Shown here: positions 22,736-32,200 of the stretch, piece after piece
Layout: every line of letters begins with the position of its first letter
Numbering within the stretch: position 1 is the stretch's first letter
DNA from: JANXQE01 sp035651635
GTDB lineage: Bacteria > Verrucomicrobiota > Verrucomicrobiia > Limisphaerales > UBA8199
Direction: 5' to 3'
Length of the DNA stretch: 37,579 bases
Assembly: GCA_035651635.1 (NCBI GenBank)
Contig: DASRFK010000216.1
Location: 1-37,579, forward strand
Program-made: the position numbers and the translations under genes
The notes under the pieces: model-generated
Databases searched by the model: none
What the model was told of the DNA's origin: nothing
What the model saw: the letters and a program-made list of their open reading frames with translations, nothing else

Positions 22736-25153
22736 ATGAAGTCCAGAGTGTCCGCCAGCGTCCCGGCCAAGGAATGTCTCGTCGAGCCAAAGGCCGGGGA
22801 AGGCAGCGTTTGGGTCCGGCTCGCTTCGCTGCTGCACAACCCAGTTAATGGCGCATCCTTGGCCTTCTTTCGCATTGGTGTGGGGCTGGTGATGGCCCTC
22901 GAGGCCTGGTCGCTCTGCCGGCCTTCGGCGAGCAGTCATGGCGAGGTCCCACTGAAAGTTTTTTACACCGGGCCGGAGGTGAAATTCCACTTTGCTTACC
23001 CAGGTTTTCATTGGTTGCCGGTTCTGCCCGCGCACTGGATTGAGGCAACTGTCGCTCTGCTAGCGCTCGGCGGGCTGATGCTCTGTGCCGGATTGTTCTA
23101 TCGCCTGGCCGCTCTGTTGGTATTCCTGAGCTGGGGTTACCTCTATGCGATCGAATCCACGCGCACCTATTGGATGAGTTATCACTACCTCGAGCTCCTG
23201 ACGACCTTCTTGTTAATTTGGATGCCAGCAGCCAACCGGTTCAGCGTTGATGCTTGGATTGGCAGCTGGGTTCGAAAAAGTAAGCCACTTCCCAATCCGG
23301 GCCGCGGCGCAAAGCTACGGGGAGGGCCACAACAATCCTCGGCGTCGCCCTGGCTTGTCCGACTCTTTCCTGACCCCGCGGCGGCTGGAACGGTGCCGTT
23401 CTGGACCTTGCTGCTGCTGCGCGGCCAACTGGTGATTACCTACTTTTATGCCGGGGTAGCCAAACTCAACGCCGATTGGCTCCTGGATGCGCAACCGGTG
23501 CGCTACTATTTATCACAAGCTCGCTGGATGGATGACTACGGATCCCATCTCAGCCCGGGACTTCTGGCGCTTCTAAAACGCATCCTGCAAAGCCCGGAGT
23601 TGGCCTACTTTCTCAGTTGGGCTGGAGCGTTTTTCGATCTCAGTGTCGGTTTTCTTATGCTGTTTCGGCGAACCCGCATCTTTGGAATGGTGTTGTTGCT
23701 GATTTTTCACGGCACCAATCATTTTGTTATTTTCAACGACATCGAATGGTTTCCCCTGCTGGGCATCCTCACCGCCTCAATCTTTTTCGACGCGGACTGG
23801 CCGGAGCGATTTTGGGCCTGGCTGCGCCGGCCGGGTTTGGCGAAGCCGGACCGGGCCTGGTTTTTCGGGGGCCTGGTCTTGTTTCCGGTTGTGGGCGCAG
23901 CTTTAGGCTGGAAGCTCCCTCCACGCGGCGTCGTCACCGGCGCGAGCGCGCCACTGCGCAAAAAGCAGGGCGCCGGAGTCACGCTGGCGGTTCTGGCCTG
24001 GCTGGCTTGGCAGGCGCTCATGCCGGCTCGGCAGTATGTCATCCCCGGCGACGCCCGGTTCACCTGGGAGGGCCTGAGTTTCAGTTGGCGTCTGAAAGCC
24101 GAGGTGTACCGCTGCACACCGTGCGCGCTGTCGCTCGACGATAAAGGCCTGATTTCCCGCGATGACGCAGGGCGAACTCGCATCGATTGGAGTTCGTGGC
24201 GCGGAGACCAGGTGCTCTATCGCTCGCTCGACCTGGCTCGAATTAATTGGAGCCAGTTGCCGGAAGTTCTCGTCCTGCTCGAACCAATGGTCGGCCAGCG
24301 CATTCTCTACAATCCATTTTCCGGCCGATCCGAAGGCAGGCCGGAAGCCGAATCCCGCGCGCGGGCCGGGGAGATCTGGCGGGAAATTTATGGCCATCCG
24401 CCGCAGGTGCTGCTGCGCACGGCTTCGGCTACCGCAACGCTTTCGTCTTGCGCCCCGGGCCTGGGCAAACGCGGCTACCCGGTGAAGACCACGGCCGAAG
24501 CCCAGCAAACTCTGGAAAAATACCTGTCCGAGCATGAAGACCCCGAGTTGGAAAGCATTCTGCGCCAAACGCACCCGTTGGGGCTTCAAGGGGGTCCGAA
24601 TCCATCGGTTCCCTTCCTGCTGATCGAAGACGCCTCGCTGACGCGCAACATGGGAACCCGCCGGATGCAAGTCGAGCCTCGCCATTGGAAACAAAGTCCC
24701 TTTAGCCGCTCGGCGAGAGACGCCGGGGAGGTGCAGGCAGGCGGCCAGCCGGTTGTGGTCTACACGACTGCTTCGCCATTCGACCTGCGCGACCAGTTGC
24801 CGCCGGCCAGCCTGGTCGATGCACAGGATCGGCCCGACCAATCGCCGTCCATCGCCTGGAACTATTTGCGTGAATTGACTTACGCTCAAGGCATGCATTT
24901 GAGCCTGCAACCTTTTCTGCTGCGCGAATACGCCCGGCACGTCGCTAAGGTGTGGGAAAACCAATACAACCGGCGCCCAGCGGTGCACGCTCTTACCGCG
25001 GTGTCGCTAAACTTCCGGCCCATGCAGCCGGTGGTTGATCCGCTGGCCGACCTCGCCTCCGTCTCCGTGGCTCGTCTGCATCACAACCCGTGGATCCTCC
25101 AGCTTAAATACCCGCGCATCCCTCCCCAGGCCTACTCAGGCCTGGTGCAATAA
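22736..25153 (+). CDS. Vitamin K-dependent gamma-carboxylase-like (HTTM domain) membrane protein
   Basis: 805 residues from the ATG at 22736. An HTTM domain with repeated helices fills residues 30-440: ASLAFFRIGVGLVMALEAW, YWMSYHYLELLTTFLLIWMP, ANRFSVDAW, LVITYFYAGVAKLNADWLLD, FHGTNHFVIFNDIEWFPLL. A long C-terminal soluble part follows (RFTWEGLSFSWRLKAEVYRC, HPPQVLLRTASATATLS). Vertebrate gamma-glutamyl carboxylase uses reduced vitamin K to carboxylate Glu; bacterial homologues are widespread and uncharacterised. By eye the conserved lysine (K243 in GVAKLNADW) aligns with the catalytic K218 of the human enzyme. Residues about 180-205 form a hydrophilic low-complexity insert (KPLPNPGRGAKLRGGPQQSS). 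Confidence 0.85.
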   Translation: MKSRVSASVPAKECLVEPKAGEGSVWVRLASLLHNPVNGASLAFFRIGVGLVMALEAWSLCRPSASSHGEVPLKVFYTGPEVKFHFAYPGFHWLPVLPAHWIEATVALLALGGLMLCAGLFYRLAALLVFLSWGYLYAIESTRTYWMSYHYLELLTTFLLIWMPAANRFSVDAWIGSWVRKSKPLPNPGRGAKLRGGPQQSSASPWLVRLFPDPAAAGTVPFWTLLLLRGQLVITYFYAGVAKLNADWLLDAQPVRYYLSQARWMDDYGSHLSPGLLALLKRILQSPELAYFLSWAGAFFDLSVGFLMLFRRTRIFGMVLLLIFHGTNHFVIFNDIEWFPLLGILTASIFFDADWPERFWAWLRRPGLAKPDRAWFFGGLVLFPVVGAALGWKLPPRGVVTGASAPLRKKQGAGVTLAVLAWLAWQALMPARQYVIPGDARFTWEGLSFSWRLKAEVYRCTPCALSLDDKGLISRDDAGRTRIDWSSWRGDQVLYRSLDLARINWSQLPEVLVLLEPMVGQRILYNPFSGRSEGRPEAESRARAGEIWREIYGHPPQVLLRTASATATLSSCAPGLGKRGYPVKTTAEAQQTLEKYLSEHEDPELESILRQTHPLGLQGGPNPSVPFLLIEDASLTRNMGTRRMQVEPRHWKQSPFSRSARDAGEVQAGGQPVVVYTTASPFDLRDQLPPASLVDAQDRPDQSPSIAWNYLRELTYAQGMHLSLQPFLLREYARHVAKVWENQYNRRPAVHALTAVSLNFRPMQPVVDPLADLASVSVARLHHNPWILQLKYPRIPPQAYSGLVQ

Positions 25154-25169
25154 TAACTTCCCTTTCTCC

Positions 25170-25304
25170 AAATCCGAAACTCGAAACCCGAAGACCGAAA
25201 GAAACCCAAAGGCCGAAGCCCGAATCTAAGGGCTGGCGTGGGCTCCGGTTGTTCTTCGGATTTCGGATTTCTTTCGGCCTTCGGCCTTCGGATTTCGGGT
25301 TTGC
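25170..25304. repeat. CCGAA-rich repeat, copy 4: two facing arms
   Basis: Left arm 25170-25226 (aatccgaaactcgaaacccg, then gaagaccgaaagaaacccaa) and right arm 25252-25304 (ttcttcggatttcggatttc, then tttcggccttcggccttcgg) are imperfect reverse complements with a 25-nt centre, so they can form a long hairpin. The same sequence family lies at 1326, 4370 and 11457. It separates the HTTM and SGNH/TPR genes and overlaps the long open frame of the latter. Confidence 0.75.
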
Positions 25305-25353
25305 AGATGGTTTGGCATTGGCGTGTGCGTTGCCTCCTGCTAACCTGCGACCA

Positions 25354-27690
25354 TTGAAGCACCGCCGCAGACCAGTCAGACCCAACTCCGCGCCCACCGC
25401 TTCAGTCGGCCGCACCCAGACCGCGACGATTTCCAGTCCGGCGTCCCCGGGGACTTTGCCATTGAACGGGCCTCCTGCGGTGCCACTGGATCCAAAGCGC
25501 CGCGTTCTATTCATTTTAATAGCGGTTGTGGTTCTGCCATTGGCACTGGCGTGCGGCTTGGAACTAGGCCTTCGTCTGGCTGGTTACGGCTACTCGACCC
25601 GTTTTTTTAAGCCTCTGCGCATCGGCAACCAGGAGTACCTCGTCGAGAATGACAAATTCGGGTGGCGTTTTTTCCCGCCCGAGATTTCACGCAGTCCAAC
25701 TCCGACGCGGATGTTGGCCCACAAGCCACCCGGGACATACCGAATATTTTTGCTGGGCGAATCAGCCGCTCTGGGCGACCCCGAACCTGCCTTTGGCGTC
25801 GCGCGGTATTTGCAGGCGTTGCTGGAGGAACGTTACCCCTCGACGCGTTTTGAGGTGATCCCGGCCGCCATGACGGCGATTAACTCCCACACCGTGTTGC
25901 CGATTGCCCGTGAATGCGCAGGACACGAGGGCGATTTGTGGATCATTTATATGGGCAATAACGAGATGATTGGCCCGTTCGGGGCAGTCACCGTTTTTGG
26001 GTCGCAGTCGCCCCCCTTTTGGTATGTCCGGTTCAGCCTGGCGATCCAGCGCACGCGCGTGGGGCAGTTGCTGGCCAACCTGGGCCGTCGATTGACCGGC
26101 GCCTCGGGCCGGCACGGGCCGTCCTGGGGTGGGATGCAGATGTTTCTCCAGAACCAAATCGCTCCGGCCGACCATCGCAAGGAGTGGGTGTACTACGCGT
26201 TTCAAAGGAATCTCGATGATATTTTGCGCGCGGGCCGTTCCGCCGGCGTGCCGATGATCCTAAGCACGGTGGCCGTGAATCTGAAAGATTGCGCCCCGTT
26301 CGGTTCACTGGCCGGCGCCGGTCACGACGCCGCCGGCTTTGACCAACTCAAGGCCGAGGGCATCGCGGCGCAGGGAACCGGCGAGCTTGTTCAGGCGGCC
26401 GCGAAATTCGAGCAGGCGTCCCGGTTGGAGCCGCATTACGCCGAAGTCGAGTTTCGTTGGGGCCAATGCCTGCTGGGCCTCACGAACGCCGCGGCGGCGC
26501 GCGCGCGTTTCGAGCAGGCGTGCGACGACGATTCGCTGCCTTTCCGCACCGACACTCGAATCAACCGTGAGATAGTCCAGACGGCCGCTCGATTCACGGG
26601 GCGGGACCTGGCCTTATTCGACGCGGTGGCTTTGATGGCGACGAACAGTCGGGTAGGAATCGCCGGCGACGAGAGCTTTTACGAGCACGTGCACTTCAAT
26701 TTCGACGGCAATTACCGCCTGGCTTTGGGCCTGGCCACCGAGGTCAGCAAGTTTCTGCCAGCGCGAATAACCCAGCAGTCGACGGATTCCTGGGCGAACC
26801 AGGACGGTTGCGAGCGTGACCTCGGACTGACCGACTGGAACCGGCGCGATGTTTACGACAATATGCGGCGCCGGTTCGTGCAGCCGCCCTTTACCGGGCA
26901 GCCTGCCAATGCGCAAAAGGCGCGCCTCTGGGATGAGCGGATCGCCGAGCTGCAGCGTCAACTCACGCCCACCCATGCCGAACCGGCGCGGCAGATTTAC
27001 CGCGAAGCGCTCCGCCGGAGGCCGGAGGATTTTCGGCTGCATATGAATTACGCGGCGTTCCTGGAATCGACGCACGAGTTGCCGGCGGCGGTTCAGGAAT
27101 GGAAAGCGGTTTACGAGCTGCTCCCGCACCATTACCTGGCCGCTTACGAAACCGGACGGCTGCTGGCGGCGCAGGACCAGGCGGAGGAAGCGCGGGTTTG
27201 GCTTTCGCGCGCGCTGCTTCTGCGCCCCGACTTGAGCGAAGGTTGGTACGAACTGGGGCGGGTTCAAGGCGCCGGCGGTCAATTTCAGGCGGCACTATCG
27301 TCATTCGAGCGGGCCCGGCAGCTGGTGCCGGGCGAGCCGCGGTACCGCTGCGAAATGGCCAAAGCGCTGGTGAAGCTGCAGCGCCGGGATGAAGCGATCG
27401 CCCAGTTGAAAGAAGCCGTGCGGCTCGGCCCCGTATCGTGGGAAGCGCATTATCTGTTAGGGGAACAACTGGCATTTACCGGGCAGGTCCCCGAAGCGCG
27501 GCGGGAGTTTGAAGAGAGTCTGCGGCTTCAGCCGGCCTACCCGATGGCGCACTTTAATTTGGGCGTGGCGCTGGCCCAGCAAGGCCAGGTGCAGGACGCG
27601 CGGCGCGAGTTTGAACAGGTCTTGCGGCTTGACCCTGAAAATCAACTGGCCCGCCGTGCCCTGGCGCAGCTGCCCCCTGGGCGGCCGTAG
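25354..27690 (+). CDS. Membrane-anchored SGNH-hydrolase-like protein with TPR repeats
   Basis: About 778 residues from the TTG at 25354; the frame is open to 25249, but that part is repeat sequence. GTG at 25480 is another choice. One membrane helix (VLFILIAVVVLPLALACGLE) precedes an SGNH-like domain: block I FLLGESAALG (about 132), block III YMGNNEM (about 200) and block V YEHVHFNFDGN (about 447). Between blocks III and V a TPR unit is inserted (LVQAAAKFEQASRLEPHY, YAEVEFRWGQCLLGL). A TPR array fills about 535-770 (LAAYETGRLLAAQDQAEEAR, AHFNLGVALAQQGQVQDARR). Probably an extracytoplasmic esterase or scaffold; Ser in GES replaces GDS. Confidence 0.8.
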   Translation: MKHRRRPVRPNSAPTASVGRTQTATISSPASPGTLPLNGPPAVPLDPKRRVLFILIAVVVLPLALACGLELGLRLAGYGYSTRFFKPLRIGNQEYLVENDKFGWRFFPPEISRSPTPTRMLAHKPPGTYRIFLLGESAALGDPEPAFGVARYLQALLEERYPSTRFEVIPAAMTAINSHTVLPIARECAGHEGDLWIIYMGNNEMIGPFGAVTVFGSQSPPFWYVRFSLAIQRTRVGQLLANLGRRLTGASGRHGPSWGGMQMFLQNQIAPADHRKEWVYYAFQRNLDDILRAGRSAGVPMILSTVAVNLKDCAPFGSLAGAGHDAAGFDQLKAEGIAAQGTGELVQAAAKFEQASRLEPHYAEVEFRWGQCLLGLTNAAAARARFEQACDDDSLPFRTDTRINREIVQTAARFTGRDLALFDAVALMATNSRVGIAGDESFYEHVHFNFDGNYRLALGLATEVSKFLPARITQQSTDSWANQDGCERDLGLTDWNRRDVYDNMRRRFVQPPFTGQPANAQKARLWDERIAELQRQLTPTHAEPARQIYREALRRRPEDFRLHMNYAAFLESTHELPAAVQEWKAVYELLPHHYLAAYETGRLLAAQDQAEEARVWLSRALLLRPDLSEGWYELGRVQGAGGQFQAALSSFERARQLVPGEPRYRCEMAKALVKLQRRDEAIAQLKEAVRLGPVSWEAHYLLGEQLAFTGQVPEARREFEESLRLQPAYPMAHFNLGVALAQQGQVQDARREFEQVLRLDPENQLARRALAQLPPGRP

Positions 27691-27803
27691 GGTGCAGGAG
27701 CTCCACTTACTTGGATTTCGGCACATGAATGCAAAGGCAGCCAACCACGGAACACGGAAAAACACGGAAAGGGAACCTGCACGGGCCTGGCTCATCGTTT
27801 CTT

Positions 27804-27890
27804 TCGTGTATTCCGAGTGTTCCGTGGTTCACTCCATCTCGCCAGCATTGCGGCCTAAAACTTGACCTGACTAGTTCAAGGATTCCAGTG
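27804..27890. repeat. Dispersed ~90-bp repeat, copy 2
   Basis: The stretch tcgtgtattccgagtgttcc, then tcgccagcattgcggcctaa, then gattccagtg matches 13091-13192 with high identity, lacking about 13 bases. It lies in the 1.5-kb gene-poor interval after the SGNH/TPR gene. Confidence 0.75.
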
Positions 27891-28062
27891 GCATTGGACC
27901 TTCGGACCTGACCGTGCTTCTCAACACTCTTTGACTAAGCTTGGCGTCGAGGGTTTAATTACTGGAATGTGTCCAATTAGACATGCGTGCATGCAGAGCC
28001 TTCTTTCGCTTTGGCTCATGCCTTGGCACCATGAGCCCGCGCCAGGAGGGCGCGCCAGCGTC

Positions 28063-28176
28063 TTGGAGTGCGGCGCTCTGCGCCGCTTTTGGAACCGAAC
28101 GACGGGTAGCCCGCGAAAGCCCCCAGTCGTCGGACCTTGGTTCGCCCCAAAAGCGCCGCAAAGCGGCGCACTCCAA
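28063..28176. repeat. Imperfect inverted repeat, 28-bp arms
   Basis: Left arm 28063-28090 (ttggagtgcggcgctctgcg, ccgctttt) and right arm 28149-28176 (aaaagcgccgcaaagcggcg, cactccaa) are near-perfect reverse complements; the flanks inside the arms (ggaaccgaac against ttcgccccaa) also partly match. Both strands look open through it, so the frames are not evidence of coding. It resembles the palindromes at 21389-21405 and 20558-20578 in composition. Confidence 0.7.
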
Positions 28177-28211
28177 AACATTCGGAACCCGTGCGCTTCG
28201 TGAGAACCCGC

Positions 28212-28552
28212 GTGACTGAATTACGTCTCGGCCGCCCGGGCGGTCCTGCGGATTTCCCTTCCAGCAGGTTGGGCCTATTCTCGGCCAGGGTACTTTTCGT
28301 TGTCTGCGCTCTCTGGCTCTGGCCCCTTGCCGCAGGACTGGTTCAGGCCTCCGATCCAACTCCGGCCAAACTGAGCGAAGCTCCGACCTTTACCCGCGAT
28401 GTCGCGCCGCTCCTTTTTGAGCATTGCGCCAATTGCCATCGCCAGGGCCAGGCGGCGCCTTTCTCCTTGCTCGCGTATGCGGATGCCAGCAAGCACGCGC
28501 GTGATATCGTTCGAGCCACCCGCGAACGTACCTGCCTCCCTGGCCTCCGGAG
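28212..28552 (+). pseudogene. Truncated, frameshifted c-type cytochrome-like fragment
   Basis: From a GTG at 28212 (or TTG at 28269) the frame gives a signal peptide (RVLFVVCALWLWPLAAGLVQ) and then the start of a cytochrome c domain: FTRDVAPLLFEHCANCHRQG has the heme motif CANCH, followed by QAAPFSLLAYADASKHARDI. The family continues with a YLPPWPPE-type segment; that segment (tac ctg cct ccc tgg cct ccg gag) is present at 28529-28552 but one base out of frame, so one base has been lost near 28528. After 28552 nothing of the cytochrome continues; instead there are repeats. It was probably part of a copper-oxygenase or PSD1-type protein. It is a dead fragment. Confidence 0.7.
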
Positions 28553-28739
28553 CTTGTCCCCGATGTGGTGGACAAGCGATCTCATGCGACTGCTTTTATG
28601 ATAAAAAACCCGGCAAGACCTGATAAGCACATGCAGCCTGACTCCGCGATGAGCTCTCCGTTTCATGCCGGAAGCCACTGGCGCGGGGCGGCTGATGTGC
28701 GACGTTGGCCCGAATTGCGAGCGAAGCGAGCCCGACTGA

Positions 28740-28965
28740 AATCCTGTAAGGACGATGAGAAAATAGCCCAGGGCAAGCGAGGGACGAGCGCCGCCCTGGG
28801 TAAGACACAAAATGATTCCTTCTCTTTTTTCCAATCTGGTTTGGCGCGCTCGGGCGCGCCAAACCAGATTGGAAAAAAGAGAGGTTGGGTGCTGGGTGGC
28901 GGTTTACCCAGAGCGGCGGCCTCGGCGGCCTGGCCCTGGGCTATTATCCTTGGCGCCCCTCCGGG
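28740..28965. repeat. Large imperfect inverted repeat around a perfect palindrome
   Basis: The left half (atagcccagggc at 28763-28774, then cgccgccctgggtaa) and right half (gccctgggctat at 28933-28944, preceded by tttacccagagcggcggcct) are inverted copies of one dispersed-type unit, centred within 2 nt of the perfect palindrome at 28821-28882. The whole block of about 225 nt thus folds back on itself. No gene is supported from 28603 to 29291. Confidence 0.75.
28821..28882. repeat. Perfect 29-bp palindrome with 4-nt loop
   Basis: Left arm 28821-28849 (tctcttttttccaatctggt, ttggcgcgc) and right arm 28854-28882 (gcgcgccaaaccagattgga, aaaaagaga) are exact reverse complements; the loop is tcgg. 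This is a 62-nt hairpin in either strand, with a T-run on one flank of each arm. Confidence 0.95.
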
Positions 28966-29291
28966 GTCCCCTCCGGGGCAACCCTTCAGGGTGCCCAACT
29001 GCAGGATTGGGCCGCCTTCCGGGGTCTCGCGGAACTCGACCCCCGACTACTGTCTGTGAACCCTGGCGGGTTCAGCAGTTCGTACTCGGGTTGGTGCGAT
29101 TCAGCTTAATTATCACTCTCAGAAAAAAATGTGATTTTGCTCTTGCGCTTCCGGTCGCCTTGGATTAAAACGAACTTAATGATCCCTTTAGCGAAAGTGG
29201 GCCCGGGCCGTGACTTGGGATTGTTATGGCTCGTACAGGCCTTTCTAAAGGGATAAAGTTCAACAATCCAACTCAACACCTCACGGAGTCT

Positions 29292-32200
29292 ATGCAAAAA
29301 AACCTCAGTCAAATAGTCCCACCCGGGTGCTGCCCGCCGCAACGGCGCAAGCAGCGACGGTTCACTAGTCACCTCGCCTTATGCGGTCTGGCCTCGCTAG
29401 CCGCGGGCTGGATCGGTTCCGCGCAAGCCGGAGAACACTTCTACGACTTCAACCCGCCCAACGGCAACCCGAACGACCCGACTTCGGGCTTCGTGCTCTT
29501 CGGCAGCAATACCAACGGCTGGCAGACCAATGGCGGTTTCACCGGCGTCGACGGCGACGGCTTCCTGGAAATCACCCCGGCGGTCGGCAACATGAATTTG
29601 GGAATTCTGTTCCCGCTGGATTATTTCACCAATGCCGACAATTCTCTGACCGCATTGCCGCTGAAAGGTTTCCTGGTAGAGGCCGACGTGCGTGTCGGAA
29701 ATGCTACCGGCAATAACGGACGTCCGGCGGACGGATTCAGCATCAGCTTTGCCAGCAGCTTGGACCCGGTAGTTTATTGGGGCAACAAGCATACGTTTCA
29801 AGGCTGGGCAGGCGGTGATGATAACAACACAGCCCTGGAGCCGGCCGGATATAACTATGCGACTGGTGTCGGATCCATCGATCCAACCACTCCTGGGAGT
29901 GGTGATGCCGAAAACGGGACGAAGACTGGCGTGTCGGTGCAGTTCGATACTTGGCAGGGCAACATCATCCTGGACCAGAACGGTCAGCCTGCCGCCGACA
30001 ACGTTGGCTGGCGCGTGCACTACAACGGCAGGATGCTCGAACGCATCCTGGCCCAGCCGCCTTCCGGTCCGCTGACCCTGAGCCCGGACGGCGCTAACGA
30101 CCTTAACGGCCTGGCCGTGTGCCCGGCGCCCGGCGCTCCGACCGATTACACGCAGGACCCTTCGTGCGAAGCCGCGGTCTGCGCTGATACCAACAGTATC
30201 CAGACTGGCCCGTATTACGTTGATGCCGACGGGGTCCACAATGGTTCGACGTCGAACCTGTGCTGGACGCACCTGTCCGTCGAGTTGACGACGAATACCC
30301 CGCACCTGCTAACGGTCATCTATAAGAACCGCGCGTTGGTCGATCACGTGGCGCTGACGAACTTCTCACCTTACGTGGGTCAGTTGGTCATGGGTGGTCG
30401 AACGGGTGGCGCGAATGAAAACCGCGACATCGATAACGTGCACATCGTCACCTACCCGGCGGTGCAATCCGTCTACGGAGGCATCACTAGTGCCACGTCC
30501 TACCGGAACGACTTTACGCTGGCGTTGGGTAATGTCGGCCCCGCCAAGGTTACGAAGATTAACTCACTGACACTGGATGGTCAGGATATCCTCACGTCGC
30601 CTAACACTACGATTACCCTTGGCGATCCCAATTCAACGATCAAGTACGCCACGACCACGCCGTTTGTCTCAGGCAGTACGCACACGGCCATTATCAATTG
30701 GACTGACGGGGCAGGCATTACGCAAACGCAGCAGGCCGGCTTCACGGTGATCAACTGGGTCTATGTTCCGGCATCGGATGCTGTGAGCGTCGACACCACC
30801 CAGCCGGGCTTCCTCGTCGCAGCTTCACAAATCGACGGCAGTGAACCCAACCGGATATACTGGGCCGAGGAGCAGTTGATGGGATTGCGCGGGAGCAACC
30901 ATGTCGACTTGTCGATCTTCAGCACCACCAATAACGAGATTGAATATAACGACCTTATCGACTTCTCGCATAATTCAGCTGGACAGTTCGGATTCAACAA
31001 TGATTGGGCCACATTTGGACTGCCGGCAAGTGATTTGGGGCCGAACCCCAACAACGCCGCCGTCGCCATCATGGCGTACCTGTACTTCCCCGCCCCGGGC
31101 ATGTATGTGTTTGGTGGCAACAGTGACGACGGCTTGCGCTTGACGTTCGCGCAGAATTCCCACGACGTCCTGGGCACGCGGGTGCCTGGAATGTTTGCCG
31201 ACGTGGGCCGCGGCATCGGCAGCCTGCAGAACATCGGCGCGGTAGTCATCACCAACGCCGGCTATTATGGGTTCCGCATGCTATGGGAAAATGGCGGTGG
31301 AGGCGCAGGCTTGGAATGGTATACCACCCAGACGCCAAGTGCCGTGACCAACGTGCTGGTTAATGACGTGAACAACACGACGCCCAACCAAGTGGTTGCG
31401 GCCTACATGTTCGCTGGCACTGCCCCCTACGTGAGCTATGCCGAACCCCCGTTGGATGACAACCAGGTCCTCCCGAGCACCGATTACACCTGGAAAATAA
31501 CTGACGGAGCGACCACCGTGAAGAACGGCTCGGTTGTGCTCAAGCTCAACGGTGTTCAACAATCGCCAAGCATTAGCACTGCCAGCGGGGTAACTACTCT
31601 TGTGGTTGCTCACACGCCCGGTTCTCCTTGGCCCGCCGGGACGAATGTCGTCGACCTGTCCTTCCAGGATTCCGCGAACAAAACGTATGCCTACAATTAC
31701 AGCTTTACTATCCCGCCATATGCAAGCCTGCCGGCTTCGGCTGCGACGCCCGCCAGTTCGGTCGATCTGACCAAACCCGGGTTTAACATGTCGATATACA
31801 AAGTGGACCAGAAGGGCGGCCAATCGAGCCCGAACCGGTTCCATACCGCTGAACAGATGCTGGATGGATTGTGGGGGCCTAACGTGGCCACCGGGAGCAG
31901 CTTCGTAATCACGAACATCAACTTCGATATCAACACCAACCTGGGTGGCAGCTCGGCGAGCGATGGCGACTTCAACAACGATCAGCCATGGCCCGGCCTG
32001 AACAACACCGGTGTCGCACAGCATCCATACGAGAGCTTTGCGGCCGAGTTCGACACCTGGATGCTCTTCCCGAACGAAGGTACCTACACCTTCATCTTTA
32101 ACAGTGATGACGGCTTCCGCACGATGTTAAGCAACCCGACCTTCACGCGGCCGGTCAACAACGGGCAATTGACCGTTCTGACGCCCCAAAGCTTGGCTGG

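Noticed and set aside
27931..28359. Small proteins on either strand at 27.9-28.4 kb
   Set aside because: The frames arise from GC-rich inverted repeat arms, which read open on both strands.
28821..28882. Ordinary rho-independent terminator
   Set aside because: No intact gene ends just upstream, the arms are far longer than usual, and it sits at the centre of a larger inverted repeat.
28565..29059. Protein-coding frame in the palindrome island
   Set aside because: The frame crosses inverted repeats on both sides and has no recognisable domain; both strands look equally open.
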